From positions 346,024,875 to 346,088,874 of the forward strand of contig JAVHZZ010000003.1 of NCBI GenBank assembly GCA_036250195.1: a DNA stretch of 64,000 bases, in the 5' to 3' direction. Both the position numbers and the translations under genes were made by a program. Positions 61,030 to 64,000 of the stretch are shown here, in pieces; the first letter of the stretch is position 1, and the number at the start of each line of letters is the position of its first letter. The stretch is from Mixophyes australis. Lineage: Eukaryota; Chordata; Amphibia; Anura; Limnodynastidae. The notes beneath the pieces were generated by a model. The model was not told the DNA's origin. It searched no databases and was given only the letters and a program-made list of their open reading frames with translations.

Positions 61030-61180
61030 ATGTCTGAAAGAATCACGAATTGTGGGTAGTTCTCCTGGACTCCCGGCAGAGTAGGCACCCTCCCGGATCC
61101 TACTTGACTTTCTTCTGAAATGGTGCAAATTGTGTCACTATGGCAACCCCCCTATGCGCGATAATGCGAATAGCGTTGTT
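61030..61180. mobile_element. TACTTGCCTACT-family fragment
   Basis: GTAGTTCTCCTGGACTCCCG GCAGAGTAGGCACCCTCCCG GATCC and TGGTGCAAATTGTGTCACTA match the middle of 60294-60606. Confidence 0.6.
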
Positions 61181-61669
61181 GTGCCTCAAAGGATGGGCTG
61201 TGATGACACAGAGTATTCTCAACTATAATGTCTTAGGACCTCGCACATTCCTTACATGGAATCCGCAGAGCCTTTGTAGCCATGCAGGACAGCAACATGT
61301 TTAAAGTTGGCAGCACCTAAACCTTGACCTCTACTTTCAATAATACTTTTTTTACTTCATCTAGGCACTTTTATATAGAAAGTACATGAACAAGCCAACA
61401 TAACCCAATGTACATCAACAATAAAAATGTTGTAATTTAAAAAAACACGGTCCTGCTGTCCATTCCATTTTCATAATATATATAAATAGTAAACAAGCAG
61501 TGTTTTAGGAGAGCAAAGGAAAAGTTAAAAATAAACAGTGGTCAATAGGTGACAGCTGGCAGTACTTCTTACTTGTGCCAGGATGTGCATTTGGTCACAA
61601 ACCTAAAAATTGAAAAATATTGATACACTGTCTGCTTAAATCACCCATGAAAATCCTAAATATTGGAGT

Positions 61670-61702
61670 CTCTCTCTCTCTCTCTCCACATGTACATGAG
61701 CA

Positions 61703-61746
<44 letters not shown>

Positions 61747-61806
61747 GATGTATGTATGTATATATATATATATTTATATATATATACACACATACATACA
61801 TACATA
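61670..61806. repeat. (CT)n, (TA)n, (GTAT)n compound microsatellite
   Basis: CTCTCTCT, then TATATATA, then ATGTATGTA and ACATACATACA tracts. Confidence 0.95.
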
Positions 61807-62215
61807 CAAGTTGACCCGTGCATGATACTCATGCATTCTAGTCAAATCAAGCTACTTAAGGTGTTAAAAAGGTTCTTGTCATACATTTGGGCCTAGCCCA
61901 GGCCTCCTCAGGGGAAGAGCGTTACTTCCCGACGCAGGCGCCCTTTTTTAACGTGGTTTTGTCCACATATCACCACCTCATCATTTTTCTCCATCACCTC
62001 ATCCTTCATCTTCATCGCCACAGCCTTCATCAAGCTACTTAAGGTGTTAAAAACTCCCCACTGTCACCCCCGGCAACCACCAACCACTCCCAACTGTCAC
62101 TTCTCCTTCAAGAAATATATAGGTCAGTGTATAACTCTGCCCAGCAGGTGGCGCTGCAGCTTTTTTTTTTTTTTTTCACACACGCCACTAGGCATTTATA
62201 TAGTAGATATATATA
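61807..62215. mobile_element. unclassified interspersed element with internal 25-bp duplication
   Basis: Begins near AAGTTGACCCGTGCATGATA CTCATGCATTCTAGTC and ends near GGCATTTATATAGTAGATAT. ATCAAGCTACTTAAGGTGTT AAAAA occurs at 61846-61870 and again at 62029-62053. Contains a (CATC)-rich stretch and a poly-T (62160-62176). No frame or terminal repeat was recognised. Confidence 0.4.
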
Positions 62216-62874
62216 CACATGCATAGATTTCATATATGATGCATATATAAGAGCAAATGCAGCAAAAAAAGCAGCTGCACTCACAGATAATTGAAAGTAA
62301 CCTCCGATGTCACTATTTCAATATTAAATCAATATTTATGGAAGAAAACATAATACTCACAACATTCCACATTCTGCAGATTGCAAAGGAAAATTACCTT
62401 CTTTGAAAGGTTTTAGTTCACTATAACATTTTTTTTTTTTTTTTTAATTACAGGAAACATTAAATTAGATTTATAAAATGTAATTTGCAATATCTGAGTC
62501 AAGGTTATTCCTGAACACCATTACAATTCACTAAGACAAATTATACAGGAGTACATGCTCTGGGATCATTTGGAAAGCTGACATCATACTAGCTCATGCA
62601 ATTAAGTGCCATTATCAGGGAACAGTTCAAGAAAAATAAAGTCTGACGATAACACATTATTTAATATTATATCCATTTTAACATTCTAGGTTACTAGAGC
62701 TCCATCTAATATAATAGATAGTAGTCATTTGTGCTTTGTCATTTTGGCAGTATTTAAAATGGTTTAAAGGACTAGCACCCATTCTGCAAAAAAACGGGAC
62801 CCTGTAAGTCTCAGGCCAGAACTTAACTGTCCATGTAAGCACATACTTGGGACATGTCTGAAAAATGGTGCACA

Positions 62875-63010
62875 TGAAAAGGTGGCGTTGTCAACAGCAA
62901 CCAATCACATTATTTTATTTTATAGTGCAACTTACAAAATTAAAACTAACATCTGATTGGTTGTTATGGGTAATATATTTTTTCTGTTCACCAGTTTTGA
63001 TAAATGTCCT
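62875..63010. mobile_element. diverged ATAGCAACCAATCA palindromic element
   Basis: AACAGCAACCAATCACATTA and CATCTGATTGGTTGTTATGG form the inverted arms; outer ends are GAAAAGGTGGCG and CACCAGTTTTGATAAATGTC. Confidence 0.6.
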
Positions 63011-63536
63011 AAAATTCTATGCTTCATCGGATAGGAGTGTTTGACCCCAGTATGTTGCCAATATATTGTATTGGGCAAACACAGGTCATAGCAATAGGAG
63101 ATTCCTCTACACACGGGAAAGTCATGTGTTTATTAGAAAATGGTCCAAAAACAAAGATCTGCATGCATTCGTAGAGCAAAGAAAGCTCCAATTGTACAGT
63201 GCCGCGACCCTCCCTCGCTAACTGATTAAAACAGGCGGCAATGCTTTCAGTGTTTCTACTCCATGAATTTCCCATTCATTAAATTGTTTAACAGCACTCC
63301 TCGCAGTGACAGTAGGAGAGAGAATTGGTTTTTTTTTAAATAAAAAATTCTAGTAGTTGTCCTGTTGGAGCAAGAGAACTGTAATTGTGTGTATAACCGA
63401 GCAGCAGAATTTATTCTTATTTTAGCTTTGTTTATAGCGTATGTTAGTAGAATTATTTTATATTGATTTTGCAAAAAAACTGGAACATACATGACAGAGT
63501 GGAGCAGCAGTAGAATAACGTTTTACAAGGAAAATT

Positions 63537-64000
63537 AGTCTCGTTAGGGGAACGTCAATAAGGGAATTGCAATAGTCAATGGGGGAGATAATAAGCACAT
63601 GATTTAAAGTTTTTGCAGTGTCTTGTATGAGATATGTTTGTATTCTGGAAATGTTTCTTAGATGTATGTAACAAGATTTGAGTACAGATTGGATGTGGGG
63701 AACAAAGGACAGTTCTGAGTCAAGAATGACTCCTAGGCAGTGAGCTTGAAGTGTAGAGTTTATGGGTCTGTTGTCAACTAAAATAGAGATGTGGTAGTTT
63801 GTTGGCTGGTGGGAATATTATTAGCTAGAGTTTGATGTGGTAAGAGGACATCCAAGATTAAATTGGAGAAAGTAATACAGGCCAACCCAGATGGTGAGAG
63901 ATCAGGAGAGGATAGATACATTTGTAAATCATCTGCATAAAGATGATATTGTAATCCAAAGGAGTTTATTAATTTTCCAAGAGAGGTGGTATAGATAGAG
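63537..64000 (-). pseudogene. L2/CR1-like LINE reverse transcriptase fragment, cut by window edge
   Basis: The minus strand reads [20 protein letters not shown] then [17 protein letters not shown], with the YADD catalytic box at 63939-63928. Further on come SLF.L and the region before the SPIDYCN block, in broken frames. It overlaps in position along the protein with the start of the LINE at 28420-29245, so both probably belong to one family. The fragment is cut off at about 63537 before the 3' end and continues beyond the window at its 5' side. Confidence 0.8.

Larger units (their letters stand above)
53308..64000 (-). other. TTC7A: TTC7A upstream intron (continues beyond window)
   Basis: No further TTC7A exon was recognised on the minus strand here, so this intron is probably at least 10.7 kb. 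Contents: a Tc1/mariner relic, several miniature elements, a hAT-type element, microsatellites and a LINE relic. I recognise nothing in about 54530-55400, 55715-57235, 59190-60290, 61200-61670 and 62230-62870, nor in 63015-63535. Confidence 0.65.

Overview
This window looks like one end of a vertebrate gene set in repeat-dense DNA, most likely from an amphibian, probably a frog. Three exons on the minus strand are recognisable. They encode the C-terminal TPR region of TTC7A, a scaffold of the plasma-membrane phosphatidylinositol 4-kinase (PI4KA) complex. Read in gene order, they lie at about 53307-53173, 42013-41811 and 4397-4176, the last ending in the stop codon. Splice sites and codon phases agree at both junctions that can be tested. 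The introns between them are about 11.2 kb and 37.4 kb, and the last intron fills more than half the window. Nothing else looks like a host gene. Assignment to an amphibian is inference, from the tRNA-derived SINEs with an L2-like tail, the T2/Kolobok, Harbinger and hAT miniature elements, and the LINE relics, all of which I associate with anuran genomes. I could not place a species.

Layout: 1-4175 is the 3' flank or 3' UTR side of TTC7A, with a partial hAT-like element at the window edge, a palindromic miniature element (849-1012) and a SINE (3351-3640). 4176-4397 is the last coding exon. 4398-41810 is the last intron. It holds a 33-bp minisatellite (6634-7215), a GC-rich degenerate retroelement with an SGNH-hydrolase motif (about 8880-11990), four full or nearly full SINEs, a nested insertion stack at 19.3-20.1 kb, a TTAA-flanked element (24464-24892), LINE 3' ends (22431-22690 and 28420-29245), a hairpin hAT-like element (32032-32428), and a 147-bp hAT element with a target-site duplication (41051-41197). 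41811-42013 is the next exon. The 11-kb intron 42014-53172 is dominated by a 4.9-kb hAT element (43788-48706) with a matching 8-bp target duplication. 53173-53307 is the third exon. Beyond it lie a Tc1/mariner relic (about 53600-54520), a 1.9-kb hAT-type element (57247-59178) with perfect 8-bp duplications, and a LINE reverse-transcriptase relic at the right edge.

The most unusual item is the hAT element at 43788-48706. It carries 15 units of a strictly 100-bp tandem repeat whose one common variable base shows a six-unit higher-order pattern. Immediately after the array is an open 237-codon frame on the plus strand that I cannot assign. A decayed hAT transposase, with recognisable motifs, lies on the opposite strand. 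No prokaryotic features, CRISPR arrays, tRNA genes or rRNA genes were seen.
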